A DNA stretch of 64,000 nt from Aphodomonas sp964553125 (GTDB lineage: Bacteria; Bacillota; Clostridia; Christensenellales; Aristaeellaceae), in assembly GCA_964553125.1 (NCBI GenBank), contig CAZKJW010000003.1, positions 1 through 64,000 on the forward strand, given 5' to 3'. Numbering within the stretch: position 1 is the first letter of the stretch; every line of letters starts with the position of its first letter. The notes beneath the pieces are model-generated. The model had not been told where the DNA came from and did not search any database. It saw only the letters and a program-made list of their open reading frames with translations. Made by a program: the position numbers and the translations under genes. This document shows positions 1-8,270 of the stretch, in pieces.

Positions 1-938
1 AGAAACGGACGCTCGCAGCCGGAACGCGGCGGGTCGACAAAAACTACGTCGGCAGAAAGCTGCTTTTCTGAAAGAACGCGGCCTGCGTCGCCACGAAGAA
101 AAACAATGTTGGTCAGGTTGTTCAGCTCCGCGTTGGTGGTAGCGTTTTTTACGGCTTCGGCGTTGAATTCAATGCCTGTCACGTGCGCTGCGTGGGGGGC
201 GGCGATGATACCGATCGTTCCAACGCCGCAATACGCATCAAGTACCTCCTCGCTGCCGGTCAATCCTGCCAGCGCGAGCGCTTTGCTGTAGAGCTTTTCC
301 GTCTGCCGGGAGTTGACCTGATAAAACGAACGGGAGGAGATGCGGAATTTCATGCCGCAAAGCACGTCGTCAATGTAGCCGGGGCCGTATAGAATGATTT
401 CCTTGAAACCGAGAACCGCGCTTGTTTTGCGGGGATTGATGTTCTGCACGATTGAACGCACGTCGGGGAATGCGCGCGCAATCTGCGCGGCAAGGGCTTT
501 GCCGTCGGGAAATGCCGCGGACGGCGTGATGATTGTAAGCAGCACCTCGCCGGTGCCCGCCGCCCGGCGAATCTGCATGTGCCGAAGCGTGCCGGTACCG
601 GCGTCTTCGTTATAGGCCGTCAGGCCGGCATGTGCAAGGATCTCGCGCGCTCCGGCGATGATTTCATCAGCGCGCTTGTCGTGCAGAATGCAGTCGCGAA
701 CGGACAGCACACGATGACTTCCAGCGGCATAAATGCCGGAGTACAGACCGCTGCGGCCGTTTGCAAATGTGGAAAGCACTTTGCCGCGATAATGGCACGG
801 GTTCTCCATGCCGATAATCGGCAGAGCATCCGGAAAGAGCTTGCGCACGGCGACTTGTTTGCGGCGAAGATGTTCGCCGTAAGGAACGGCAAGCTCGATG
901 CATCCGCCGCATCCATGCTCGGTCAGAGGACATTTCAT
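1..938 (-). CDS. rlmD: 23S rRNA (uracil-5-)-methyltransferase, RlmD/RumA-like, 3' end cut by window edge
   Basis: SAM-dependent methylation of a uridine in 23S rRNA is the known role of the family. Read on the minus strand from ATG at 938, the protein opens with three cysteines spaced C3-x6-C10-x2-C13 and a fourth at C83 (RDCILHD), the pattern that ligates the RumA [4Fe-4S] cluster. Further on are FYQVNSRQTEKLY, the SAM motif DAYCGVGTIG, and DPPRSGCE; the catalytic cysteine after this motif lies beyond the window edge. The start is firm: GGAGG sits 8 nt upstream and an in-frame TAG lies five codons before the ATG. The protein therefore begins directly at the Fe-S motif and has no N-terminal TRAM domain. 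The target uridine (for example U1939 against U747) cannot be decided from sequence. It is transcribed divergently from the dgt-dnaG-rpoD operon. Confidence 0.88.
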   Translation of the reverse strand, partial: MKCPLTEHGCGGCIELAVPYGEHLRRKQVAVRKLFPDALPIIGMENPCHYRGKVLSTFANGRSGLYSGIYAAGSHRVLSVRDCILHDKRADEIIAGAREILAHAGLTAYNEDAGTGTLRHMQIRRAAGTGEVLLTIITPSAAFPDGKALAAQIARAFPDVRSIVQNINPRKTSAVLGFKEIILYGPGYIDDVLCGMKFRISSRSFYQVNSRQTEKLYSKALALAGLTGSEEVLDAYCGVGTIGIIAAPHAAHVTGIEFNAEAVKNATTNAELNNLTNIVFLRGDAGRVLSEKQLSADVVFVDPPRSGCERPF

Positions 939-970
939 ACAGGGGACCTCCTATGCAGGTTGTGAGGAAT

Positions 971-999
971 ATTATAACACGACGTTTTCTTTGCGTAAA
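971..999 (-). promoter_or_regulatory. sigma-A promoter of the rlmD-like gene
   Basis: On the minus strand there is a -35 TTTACG (994-999), a 17-nt spacer and a perfect -10 TATAAT (971-976) with an extended TGT just before it. It lies about 33 nt upstream of the ATG at 938. Confidence 0.6.
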
Positions 1000-1115
1000 C
1001 AAGGACGATACGAATCAAACGACGAAATAATATGAAAAGATTTTTTGCGTTCGGCGGATGACGCCGTCTTTTTCTTGCTTGAAAAAAGCAGAAAATGCAG
1101 GAAAAAAGCAAATCA

Positions 1116-1128
1116 TGTGGTATATATT
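1116..1128 (+). promoter_or_regulatory. possible extended -10 promoter of the dgt-dnaG-rpoD operon
   Basis: TGTGG (1116-1120) runs straight into TATATATT, the Gram-positive TRTGn extended -10 arrangement, about 37 nt before the TTG start of the dgt-like gene. No good -35 is visible. The same TGTGGTATA string occurs at three other promoters in the window. Confidence 0.35.
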
Positions 1129-1164
1129 GCTAAAAAGCGTGCAAGATGCAAAGGGGCGGTTTTT

Positions 1165-2169
1165 TTGACGATTCGTGAAGAACTCGAAGCGCGGGAGGAA
1201 ATCTGGCTTTCGCCTTATGCGACAAGAAGCGTGAACACACGCGGCCGTGAGAAACCGATCGATCAAGACGACATGCGCACGGATTTTCAGCGCGACCGCG
1301 ATCGGATTCTGCACTCGAAGTCTTTCCGCAGGCTCAAGCATAAGACGCAGTGCTTCCTTTCGCCGGAGGGGGATCACTATCGCACGCGCCTGACGCACAC
1401 GCTTGAGGTGGCGCAGATCGCGCGCACGCTTGCACGTTCGTTGCATCTGAATGAGGATCTTGCAGAAGCCGTTGCGCTTGGTCACGATTTGGGACACACG
1501 CCGTTCGGCCATATGGGGGAGCGCGTGCTGGACAGACTGATGCATGACGGATTCAAGCACCGTGAGCAGAGCCTGCGCGTTGTGACACGGCTTGAACGTG
1601 AAGGCGAGGGGCTCAACCTGACGTGGGAGGTGCGGGACGGCATTCTGCATCATTCGGGCGAGAAGGCGCCTGCAACGCTGGAGGGACAGTGTGTTTCGCG
1701 GGCCGACCGCATTGCGTATCTGAACCACGATATTGACGACGCGCTTCGCGCGGGCGTGCTGCGCTGCGAGGATCTTCCCAAGGAGGCCATTCGCGTTCTG
1801 GGAACGACGACCGGGGAGCGCATTGACACGATGGTCTCGGATATTGTGCGTGAAAGCGCCGACGGTCAAGGGCTACGCATGAGCGAAGCGGTTGGCGACG
1901 CTTCGGCCGCGCTGCGCGCGTTCATGTTTGAACGCGTGTATATGAGGGACTGGGTTGTCAATGAGGAGCGCAAAGCGTCGCGGATGCTGGAGATGCTTTT
2001 CGGCTACTACATGGAGCACCCGGAACGAATGCCGAACGACTACATCGAGCGCGCGTTTACGGAAGGCACGGAGCGTTCGGTGGCTGATTTTATCGCGGGT
2101 ATGACGGATCGCTATGCGATGCAGAGTTTCCGTCAGGTTTTCCTGCCGGACGCGTTTGAAAAAGAATAA
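1165..2169 (+). CDS. dGTP triphosphohydrolase-like HD-domain protein
   Basis: Metal-dependent HD phosphohydrolase of the dGTPase (Dgt) family, which removes triphosphate from deoxynucleotides. With the chosen start it has 334 residues. The HD metal site is visible as H78 (RLTHTLEVAQ), H107-D108 (ALGHDLGHTPFGH) and a later Asp in YLNHDIDDAL; the N-terminal FRRLKHKTQ segment is also typical. The open frame extends back to 1045, but those residues are low-complexity and unlike the family. TTG at 1165 is preceded by AAAGGGGCGG at the right distance, so I place the start there. It is the first gene of an operon with dnaG and rpoD, a common arrangement in Clostridia, which fits a role in dNTP control near replication. 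True substrate specificity is not readable from sequence. Confidence 0.85.
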   Translation: MTIREELEAREEIWLSPYATRSVNTRGREKPIDQDDMRTDFQRDRDRILHSKSFRRLKHKTQCFLSPEGDHYRTRLTHTLEVAQIARTLARSLHLNEDLAEAVALGHDLGHTPFGHMGERVLDRLMHDGFKHREQSLRVVTRLEREGEGLNLTWEVRDGILHHSGEKAPATLEGQCVSRADRIAYLNHDIDDALRAGVLRCEDLPKEAIRVLGTTTGERIDTMVSDIVRESADGQGLRMSEAVGDASAALRAFMFERVYMRDWVVNEERKASRMLEMLFGYYMEHPERMPNDYIERAFTEGTERSVADFIAGMTDRYAMQSFRQVFLPDAFEKE

Positions 2170-2267
2170 TTTTTCTTTTCCGATGAACCTTGCCGCATTT
2201 TTTGTCCTCTTTTTGCAGGAAAAACAGTCGGCGCGGCGAATGAATGCATAGCAGTGGAGGATGAAAG

Positions 2268-4025
2268 ATGCGATATCCGACGGATTGGCTTGAAGATCTG
2301 CGCGCACGCGCGGATATTTTGTCCGTCGTGTCGGAATATGTGCAGCTGAAACAGAAGGGACGCAGTTATTGGGGGCTATGCCCGTTTCATGGTGAAAAAA
2401 CTGCTTCGTTCAAGGTGGATCCGGAACATGGGTTATACTATTGCTTCGGATGCAAGGCGGGCGGAACGGTTTTTGATTTTGTGATGGGCATGGAGCGCAT
2501 GGATTTCTCGGAGTCCGTGCGGTATCTGGCCGATAAGTTCCGCGTGCCGCTTCCGGACGCGCCGGATGACGCAAAGGAAGAGGAACGCCGGACGCTGCGC
2601 GAGAATATCCTGCGTCTGAACCGCGAGGCAGCGATGTTCTTCCACAAAACGCTCTATGCGCCGGAAGGCGCGCAGGCGCTGGAATATCTGCACAAGCGCG
2701 GGCTGGACGATCGAACCATTCGGCTGTTTGGCATGGGCGCTTCGCAGAACCGATGGGACGCGCTGACGAAGCACTTGCAGGCGCAGGGCGCCTCAGTGGA
2801 ATTGCTTGCGCAGGCGGGTCTTACAGTCCGGAAAGAAGACCGCGCCTTCGACATGTTCCGCAACCGTGCGATGTTTCCAATCATCGACGCGCGCGGCTCA
2901 GTGCTCGGCTTTGGCGGCCGTGCAATGGGCGATGTACAGCCCAAATATCTCAATACCGCAGACACGCCCGCTTTTAATAAGCGACATAACGTCTATGCTG
3001 CAAACCTTTTGCGCAAGACGAAGAATCTTAAGCGTGTGCTGCTGGTGGAAGGATATATGGACGTGGTGTCGCTCGTCAGCCATGGCGTGGAAGGCGCAGC
3101 CGCAACGCTGGGAACATCGCTGACAGAAGAGCAGGCCAAGCTGCTTTCCAGGTATGCTCCCGAAATCTGGGTTGCTTATGACGGCGATTCCGCCGGACAA
3201 AACGCAATCCTGCGGGCGATCGGCATTTTCGATGCGGCCGGGATTCCGTGCCGTGTGCTGGTCATTCCTGATGGAATGGATCCGGACGAGTTCATCCGCG
3301 CGCACGGAAAAGAAGCGTTTGACGCGCTGAAGCCGATGTCCGGCGTGATGTACCGGATGCTGAGAGCGCGGGACGGCCTGGATCTTTCCGATGAGGAAGG
3401 GCGTGCGAAATACGCCATGGCATGCGCCGAGATTCTGCGCGGCGTAACGCAGCCGGTGGAGCTGGAGAATCTTCTCAAGCGACTGTCGGTGGAGACGGGG
3501 TATTCGCGCGACGTGCTTCTGCAGCAGATCGGCATCGCTCCGGACAAGCAGCATTTGGCTGCTGAAAGGCGGCGCGAAGCGCCCGCAATCAAACCGGCGG
3601 CGAACCTTCCTTCCGACGCGGGAGAGCGCGCGGAGCGGACGCTGCTGGAGCTGATGTGCTTCGGACTTGTTTCGCCCGATGTGATTGCGGAGGATCAGTT
3701 TGAAAACAAAACGCATCGCTGGCTGGTGCAGCAGCTGCTGGTCGGACAAAAGCCGGAAGCGTTGCTGGTATCGACCGATGATGAAGCAAGGCGTAAGCTG
3801 CTGCTGGAAATCCTCGCGTCGGAACCGAATGCGGGGCATGGCGAAGCGATGCAGATGGTGGCCGAGTGCGTGGAATGCATGAGGCGTGAATGGATCGAGA
3901 AGCGGATTGCGGCGCTGAAGGCGGAAATGACCGGCGCGCAGCCGGAGCGGAAGGGAAGCCTTCTGAAAGAGATTATGATGCTGACGAACGAGAAAAAGAG
4001 CCTTGGCCCTGGCCGAAAGGAGTGA
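2268..4025 (+). CDS. dnaG: DNA primase
   Basis: Synthesises RNA primers for lagging-strand replication. The 585-residue protein has the N-terminal CHC2 zinc finger (C38, H41, C59, C62 in LCPFHGEK and YYCFGCKAGG), then the catalytic core and TOPRIM segment with LLVEGYMDVVSL and the acidic VAYDGDSAGQNA. A C-terminal region of lower similarity should bind DnaB. Length is normal for Bacillota. GGAGGATGAAAG lies just before the ATG. It sits between the dgt-like gene and rpoD; rpoD starts within 10 nt of its stop, so the two are very likely cotranscribed. Confidence 0.96.
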   Translation: MRYPTDWLEDLRARADILSVVSEYVQLKQKGRSYWGLCPFHGEKTASFKVDPEHGLYYCFGCKAGGTVFDFVMGMERMDFSESVRYLADKFRVPLPDAPDDAKEEERRTLRENILRLNREAAMFFHKTLYAPEGAQALEYLHKRGLDDRTIRLFGMGASQNRWDALTKHLQAQGASVELLAQAGLTVRKEDRAFDMFRNRAMFPIIDARGSVLGFGGRAMGDVQPKYLNTADTPAFNKRHNVYAANLLRKTKNLKRVLLVEGYMDVVSLVSHGVEGAAATLGTSLTEEQAKLLSRYAPEIWVAYDGDSAGQNAILRAIGIFDAAGIPCRVLVIPDGMDPDEFIRAHGKEAFDALKPMSGVMYRMLRARDGLDLSDEEGRAKYAMACAEILRGVTQPVELENLLKRLSVETGYSRDVLLQQIGIAPDKQHLAAERRREAPAIKPAANLPSDAGERAERTLLELMCFGLVSPDVIAEDQFENKTHRWLVQQLLVGQKPEALLVSTDDEARRKLLLEILASEPNAGHGEAMQMVAECVECMRREWIEKRIAALKAEMTGAQPERKGSLLKEIMMLTNEKKSLGPGRKE

Positions 4026-4034
4026 CACGCATTG

Positions 4035-5138
4035 ATGACTGCGCCCGATGAAAGGCACAAGTGCGTTAACGAGCTTGTAAAGGCCGGTAAGGCCAAAGGA
4101 GTGCTCACCTACAAAGAGATTATGAACCTGTTGGGCGATATTGAAATTGAGCCCGACCAGTTTGATCGTATCCTTGAGTCGCTTGAAGCGATGGGGATTG
4201 AGGTCGTGAACGAGCTGCCCAAGCCGGACGCCGAAACGAAGGACGATGCGAAGGCCGCATCCGAAGTCGCTGCGGAGGAAGAGCTGGACTTGTCCGTGCC
4301 GGAGGGCATCAGCATTGACGACCCGGTACGCATGTACCTCAAGGAGATCGGCAAGGTTCCTCTGCTGACGGCGGAGGAAGAAATCGAAATCGCAAAGCGC
4401 ATGGAGCAGGGGGACGAGGAAGCGAAGCGGAAGCTCGCGGAAGCGAACCTTCGGCTTGTCGTGTCCATTGCCAAGCGCTATGTCGGGCGCGGAATGCTGT
4501 TCCTTGACTTGATTCAGGAAGGCAACCTCGGCCTGATTAAGGCGGTTGAAAAGTTTGACTACCGCAAGGGTTACAAATTCTCGACCTACGCCACTTGGTG
4601 GATTCGTCAGGCGATTACGCGCGCGATTGCCGATCAGGCGCGCACCATCCGCATTCCGGTTCACATGGTGGAGACGATCAACAAGCTCATTCGCGTTTCC
4701 CGTCAGCTTTTGCAGGAACTGGGCAGAGAGCCGCAGCCTGAGGAGATCGCCAAGGAGATGAATATCTCCGAGGAGAAGGTGCGCGAGATCATCAAGATTG
4801 CGCAGGAGCCTGTGTCGCTGGAAACGCCGATCGGCGAAGAAGAGGACAGCCATCTGGGCGACTTTATTCCCGACGACGAAGCGCCTGCACCCGCAGAAGC
4901 CGCTTCCTTCACGCTGATGAAGGAGCAGCTGATGAACGTGCTTGACACGCTGACGCCGCGCGAGGAAAAGGTTCTGCGTCTCCGGTTTGGTTTGGACGAC
5001 GGCCGCCAGCGCACGCTGGAAGAGGTTGGCAAGGAGTTCAACGTCACCCGTGAGCGCATTCGTCAGATTGAAGCGAAAGCGCTGCGAAAGCTCCGCCACC
5101 CGAGCCGCAGCAAAAAGCTCAAGGATTTCCTGGATTGA
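4035..5138 (+). CDS. rpoD: RNA polymerase primary sigma factor (sigma-70/sigma-A)
   Basis: Housekeeping sigma factor. The protein of about 367 residues shows a short region 1.1, region 1.2 (DDPVRMYLKEIGKVPLL), region 2 with the -10 recognition helix (YKFSTYATWWIRQAITRAI), region 3, and region 4.2 with the -35 helix-turn-helix (VTRERIRQIEAKALRKLR). It has the compact form usual in Bacillota, without the long insertion of E. coli sigma-70. Start choice: ATG at 4035 follows AAAGGAG (4016-4022) by 12 nt; an in-frame TTG at 4032 would give 9-nt spacing and one extra residue. Its stop overlaps the ATG of the next gene by one base, indicating translational coupling. Confidence 0.97.
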   Translation: MTAPDERHKCVNELVKAGKAKGVLTYKEIMNLLGDIEIEPDQFDRILESLEAMGIEVVNELPKPDAETKDDAKAASEVAAEEELDLSVPEGISIDDPVRMYLKEIGKVPLLTAEEEIEIAKRMEQGDEEAKRKLAEANLRLVVSIAKRYVGRGMLFLDLIQEGNLGLIKAVEKFDYRKGYKFSTYATWWIRQAITRAIADQARTIRIPVHMVETINKLIRVSRQLLQELGREPQPEEIAKEMNISEEKVREIIKIAQEPVSLETPIGEEEDSHLGDFIPDDEAPAPAEAASFTLMKEQLMNVLDTLTPREEKVLRLRFGLDDGRQRTLEEVGKEFNVTRERIRQIEAKALRKLRHPSRSKKLKDFLD

Positions 5139-5803
5139 TGCTTTCGCATTTGAAGCTCGGCCCGCGCAAGGAGGCAATCATCGGTCTTGTGCCGATGTGC
5201 GATGTCGCTGCGGAAATCGGCGCCGATCACGGCCAGATTTCGGCAGGCGTTTTAGCGGCGGGACGTGCGCAGAAGATGCTTGTATGCGATATCAGCGCCG
5301 CTTCGCTTGTGAAAGCGAGGCGGCTGTTTGTGTCTCTGGGGTGGGAGACGCGCGCATCGTTCTGCGTGGCGGATGGCTTGGAAGGACTGAACGAGCCGGC
5401 GGATGCAATCATCATTGCCGGCATGGGCGCAAAAACCATGGAAGGGATTCTCTCACGCGGCGCGGACAAGCTGCGCGGAGCGCGCCTGATTTTGCAGCCG
5501 AACCCCGGCGTACAGCATATGCGCAGATGGCTGAGTGAAAACAACTGGCGCATTGAGGCGGAAGAACTTGTGTACGACGAGGGGCGGTATTATGTCGCGC
5601 TTCGCGCGGCAGAGGGAACGGAGCGCCTTTCCATGCGGCAGATTTATCTTGGCCCGAGGCTGCTGGAAGCGCCGACAACGCTTTTCGGACGGTATGTGCG
5701 CCGGATGCTGGAATGCACGCGCGTCGAGCGTGGAGAAGGCGCAGCGGAAAAAATGGCGATGCTGGAAGAAACCGTGAAGGAGCTGGAAACGTATGGCATG
5801 TAA
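5138..5803 (+). CDS. trmK: tRNA (adenine22-N1)-methyltransferase
   Basis: SAM-dependent Rossmann methyltransferase that makes m1A22 in tRNA in Gram-positive bacteria. The 221-residue protein starts with the family N-terminus (LKLGPRKEAIIGLVP), followed by the modified motif I DVAAEIGADHGQIS, motif II VCDISAASLVKAR, and ADAIIIAGMGAKTMEGIL, then a helical C-terminal region. The trmK position directly after rpoD and before a Nif3-like gene is the usual one in Bacillota and supports the call. The ATG overlaps the rpoD stop (TGATG), and its own 3' end overlaps the next gene by 11 bp. Confidence 0.9.
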   Translation: MLSHLKLGPRKEAIIGLVPMCDVAAEIGADHGQISAGVLAAGRAQKMLVCDISAASLVKARRLFVSLGWETRASFCVADGLEGLNEPADAIIIAGMGAKTMEGILSRGADKLRGARLILQPNPGVQHMRRWLSENNWRIEAEELVYDEGRYYVALRAAEGTERLSMRQIYLGPRLLEAPTTLFGRYVRRMLECTRVERGEGAAEKMAMLEETVKELETYGM

Positions 5804-6557
5804 GGTTTCCGATGTGTACTCGATTCTGAATGAAATCGCGCCCTTCGACACGCAGATGGATTTTGACAATGCCGGGCTTTTGCTTGGTCACCCGGATGCT
5901 CCGGTGGAATGCATTCTGACGGCGCTGGATGCGACGAGCGGCGTTGTGGAGGAAGCAAAGCGCGTTGGCGCGCAGCTGCTGGTGACGCATCATCCCGTGT
6001 TTTTCCGGCCGGTCAAGCGGCTGGTTGAAACGGATCCGGAAGCCAGAAACGTTTGTGCGCTGATTCGCGCGAATATTGCGCTGATTGCGGCGCATACAAA
6101 TTTTGACATGGCGGAGGGCGGTGTGAACGACGCGCTGGCAGAGCAGCTTGGATGGCGCGTCAGGGAGCGCGGGGAATTGCTTCGCTACGGAGAATTTGAC
6201 GAGCCTGTTTTGCTTGAGACGCTTGCCGAGCACGCAGGGAAGGCATTGAATGCGGTTGTCGTGCCGTATGGCGGCGCGAAGCGCCAGATAACCCGTTGGG
6301 CTATCTGCTCCGGCGCGGGCGGCAGCGAGGCCGCAGAGGCCGCGGAAAACGGCGCGGAGCTGCTTGTGACGGGAGAGATCCGTCATCATGAAGCGCTTGA
6401 AGCGATGGAGCGCGGCATGTGTGTGCTGGAAGCCGGACATTTCTTTACGGAATTTTGTGCGGCGCGCCAGCTGCAAAAGCATTTACAAGAACGGTTGAAT
6501 GCGCTACAATATAAGGTAAAGGTTTTGGCTTCGGATGTTCATCCTTTTCAGGGATGA
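5793..6557 (+). CDS. Nif3-like dinuclear metal centre protein
   Basis: Member of the Nif3/YqfO family, often labelled GTP cyclohydrolase I type 2. The 254-residue protein carries the conserved metal-binding segments: LLVTHHPVFF, AAHTNFDMAEGG and, near the C-terminus, GEIRHHEALEAMERG and LEAGHFFTE. It lacks the large PII-like insertion found in the longer Bacillus YqfO. The biochemical role of the family is unsettled, so the cyclohydrolase label should not be taken literally. It overlaps trmK by 11 bp and is followed at 24 nt by the zinc-ribbon gene, continuing the core operon. Confidence 0.9.
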   Translation: MACKVSDVYSILNEIAPFDTQMDFDNAGLLLGHPDAPVECILTALDATSGVVEEAKRVGAQLLVTHHPVFFRPVKRLVETDPEARNVCALIRANIALIAAHTNFDMAEGGVNDALAEQLGWRVRERGELLRYGEFDEPVLLETLAEHAGKALNAVVVPYGGAKRQITRWAICSGAGGSEAAEAAENGAELLVTGEIRHHEALEAMERGMCVLEAGHFFTEFCAARQLQKHLQERLNALQYKVKVLASDVHPFQG

Positions 6558-6581
6558 ACGAGCCAGCAAGGAGGAAGCGTT

Positions 6582-7292
6582 TTGGAACAGATTGAAAAGC
6601 TTTGGGAATATCAGAAGGCCGACATGACCGTCGATCGCTTTGAGCGGGAGATTCAGCGGAACCCGAACCGTCAGCAGCTCTTGAAGCATCGCGAATTCAT
6701 GCTCCAGCAGCAGGAAGCGATGAAACGCATCGAGAACGAAGTGGATGCGATGGGCGAACGGATGGAAAGCCTCCGCGCTGAGATTGCTCATCTTGAAGAG
6801 GAGCTGCTTGACCTTCAGGATACGCTCAAGGAAAAGGAGCCCGAGACGATCGAAATTGCCCGCAAATCGCTCTCCTGTGCGCAGAAGCTGGCCGCGGCCA
6901 TTGAAAAGTGCGAGAAGGAACTGAGCAAGCTGCGCCGGGACGCCGATGCGCGCGACAAGCAGCAGCATGAAGTGCGTGTTCGCGCCGCGAAGGTGCGCGC
7001 TGAGTTTGACGCGCTGAAGAAGGTTTACGACGGCGAATATCGCGCGCAGGCCGTTCAGCTTCAGAAGCTCCGCGCTGAAGCAGCAAAGGCGGCGGAAGGC
7101 ATTTCGCCGGAGCTGATGGCAAAATATAAGGAGATTAAGCAGCACACCGTGCCGCCGATCGCGCGCTTGGTGGACGGAAACCGCTGCGGCGGCTGCAACA
7201 TGAACATGCCGCAGGTTATCATGGGGCAGATCAAGCAGGGCGCGAAGAGCGTTGAGTGCGAGAACTGCGGACGGATTGTCATCGTCGAATAA
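6582..7292 (+). CDS. coiled-coil protein with C4 zinc ribbon (DUF164/CdsZ-like)
   Basis: A 236-residue protein, mostly a long antiparallel coiled coil (roughly residues 10-170, rich in Glu, Lys and Arg heptads), ending in a C4 zinc ribbon (CGGCNMNMP and CENCGRIVI). Proteins of this family are widespread, and some have been linked to mRNA or peptidoglycan-related functions; the role here is not determined. The start is TTG at 6582, preceded by AAGGAGG with about 6-nt spacing, so TTG is favoured over internal ATGs. Last gene of the dgt-rpoD operon; the RNase P RNA promoter begins 20 nt after its stop. Confidence 0.82.
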   Translation: MEQIEKLWEYQKADMTVDRFEREIQRNPNRQQLLKHREFMLQQQEAMKRIENEVDAMGERMESLRAEIAHLEEELLDLQDTLKEKEPETIEIARKSLSCAQKLAAAIEKCEKELSKLRRDADARDKQQHEVRVRAAKVRAEFDALKKVYDGEYRAQAVQLQKLRAEAAKAAEGISPELMAKYKEIKQHTVPPIARLVDGNRCGGCNMNMPQVIMGQIKQGAKSVECENCGRIVIVE

Positions 7293-7311
7293 AAGAAATT
7301 TTCGGTTTCGG

Positions 7312-7341
7312 TTGACAAACACGGTTCAGGGATGATATCCT
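7312..7341 (+). promoter_or_regulatory. promoter of RNase P RNA
   Basis: A perfect -35 TTGACA (7312-7317), an 18-nt spacer and -10 TATCCT (7336-7341) lie immediately before the 5' end of the RNA. Confidence 0.6.
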
Positions 7342-7345
7342 ATCG

Positions 7346-7700
7346 CGGAATGCGAGGCCGCCGGACGGCTGCGCGGCGCAGGGAGAGCTGCGTTGTGAGG
7401 AAAGTCCGAGCTCCATAGGGCAAGGTGCCGGATAACACCCGGCGGAGGCGACTCCAGGGAAAGTGCAACAGAAAGATACCGCCCCGTTTTCGGGGTAAGG
7501 ATGGAAAGGCGAGGCAAGAGCTCACCCGCGGCATGGCGACTTGACCGCGATGTAAACCCCACCCGGAGCAAGATTGGAATGGGAACGCATATGGCTGCCC
7601 GTCATGTTCCCCGTAATCGCAAGAACCGACTGGTAACAGCCGGTCTAGATAGATGGTCGTCTAAGACAGAACTCGGCTTATAGACGGCGCTCGCATTCGG
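7346..7700 (+). ncRNA. rnpB: RNase P RNA, bacterial type A-like
   Basis: Catalytic RNA that matures tRNA 5' ends. The terminal P1 helix is visible: GAATGCGAG (7348-7356) pairs with CTCGCATTC (7690-7698). The universally conserved core is present in order: GAGGAAAGTCCGAGCTCC near the 5' side, ACAGAAAGATACCGCC in the middle, and AGATAGATGGTCGTC with ACAGAACTCGGCTTATAGAC at the 3' side. About 355 nt, a normal size. Short open frames crossing this region are not genes. Confidence 0.96.
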
Positions 7701-7711
7701 ATTGATTTTTT

Positions 7712-7737
7712 AAGACGCGCTCTGCGCGTCTTTTTTT
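7712..7737 (+). terminator. intrinsic terminator of rnpB
   Basis: A perfect 9-bp stem, AAGACGCGC with GCGCGTCTT (3-nt loop), followed by a T run. Confidence 0.92.
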
Positions 7738-7790
7738 CTACACCCGGTGCCGGATAATTGCAAAATAAAGCAACGGAAAAGTGCAGTCAC

Positions 7791-7813
7791 AAAAAAGGCG
7801 CGTGTTTCGCGCC
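7791..7813 (-). terminator. intrinsic terminator of the GNAT/CDF pair
   Basis: On the minus strand GGCGCG pairs with CGCGCC, followed by TTTTTT, just after the stop of the acetyltransferase. Confidence 0.85.
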
Positions 7814-7820
7814 ATAAAAA

Positions 7821-8270
7821 TCAAAGCTCTTTGTGATATACCCTTGCGAATCCGCCGCTGTCTTCTTCTGCCATGCACAGATAGGACCAGCCGAATTTTT
7901 CGTAAAAGTCTGTGTGGTCGGTCAGTAGGTAGAGTGTCTTTATGCCGAACTGAGCCATATCGCCGCACACAAACGCAAGCATAGCGCGCGCAACGCCCTG
8001 CCTGCGATGCGCGGACTCCACGTATACCGCGCAGACATTCGGCGTGAGGTCGTGCCGCTTGTGAAAATCATTCTCAATGACGCCGAGCCCGCCGATGATT
8101 TCTTCCTGCTCATTGAGCGCAAGATACCATTGCGGAACCGCGCCGTCCGCGCACAGGCAGTCGGCAATGCTTTCGCGATATGCCGCTGCGGGAATGTTCC
8201 ATTTGGAATGGAACCATTCTACTGCGCGTTCGCTCCATTCAGGATGCTCGCGCAAAAGCAAAAGTTTCAT
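7821..8270 (-). CDS. GNAT-family N-acetyltransferase
   Basis: A 149-residue single-domain acetyltransferase. The acetyl-CoA pyrophosphate-binding loop is visible as HRRQGVARAML, preceded by the beta-4 strand VCAVYVESA and followed by LYLLTDHTDFYEKFGW, a common GNAT C-terminal motif. The substrate (small molecule or protein) cannot be told. It lies downstream of the CDF transporter, with an ATGA 4-bp overlap, so the two are translated in tandem; whether the functions are linked is unknown. Confidence 0.85.
   Translation of the reverse strand: MKLLLLREHPEWSERAVEWFHSKWNIPAAAYRESIADCLCADGAVPQWYLALNEQEEIIGGLGVIENDFHKRHDLTPNVCAVYVESAHRRQGVARAMLAFVCGDMAQFGIKTLYLLTDHTDFYEKFGWSYLCMAEEDSGGFARVYHKEL

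Noticed and set aside
7326..7683. Short open frames across the RNase P RNA
   Set aside because: They lie within conserved rnpB sequence and have no ribosome sites.
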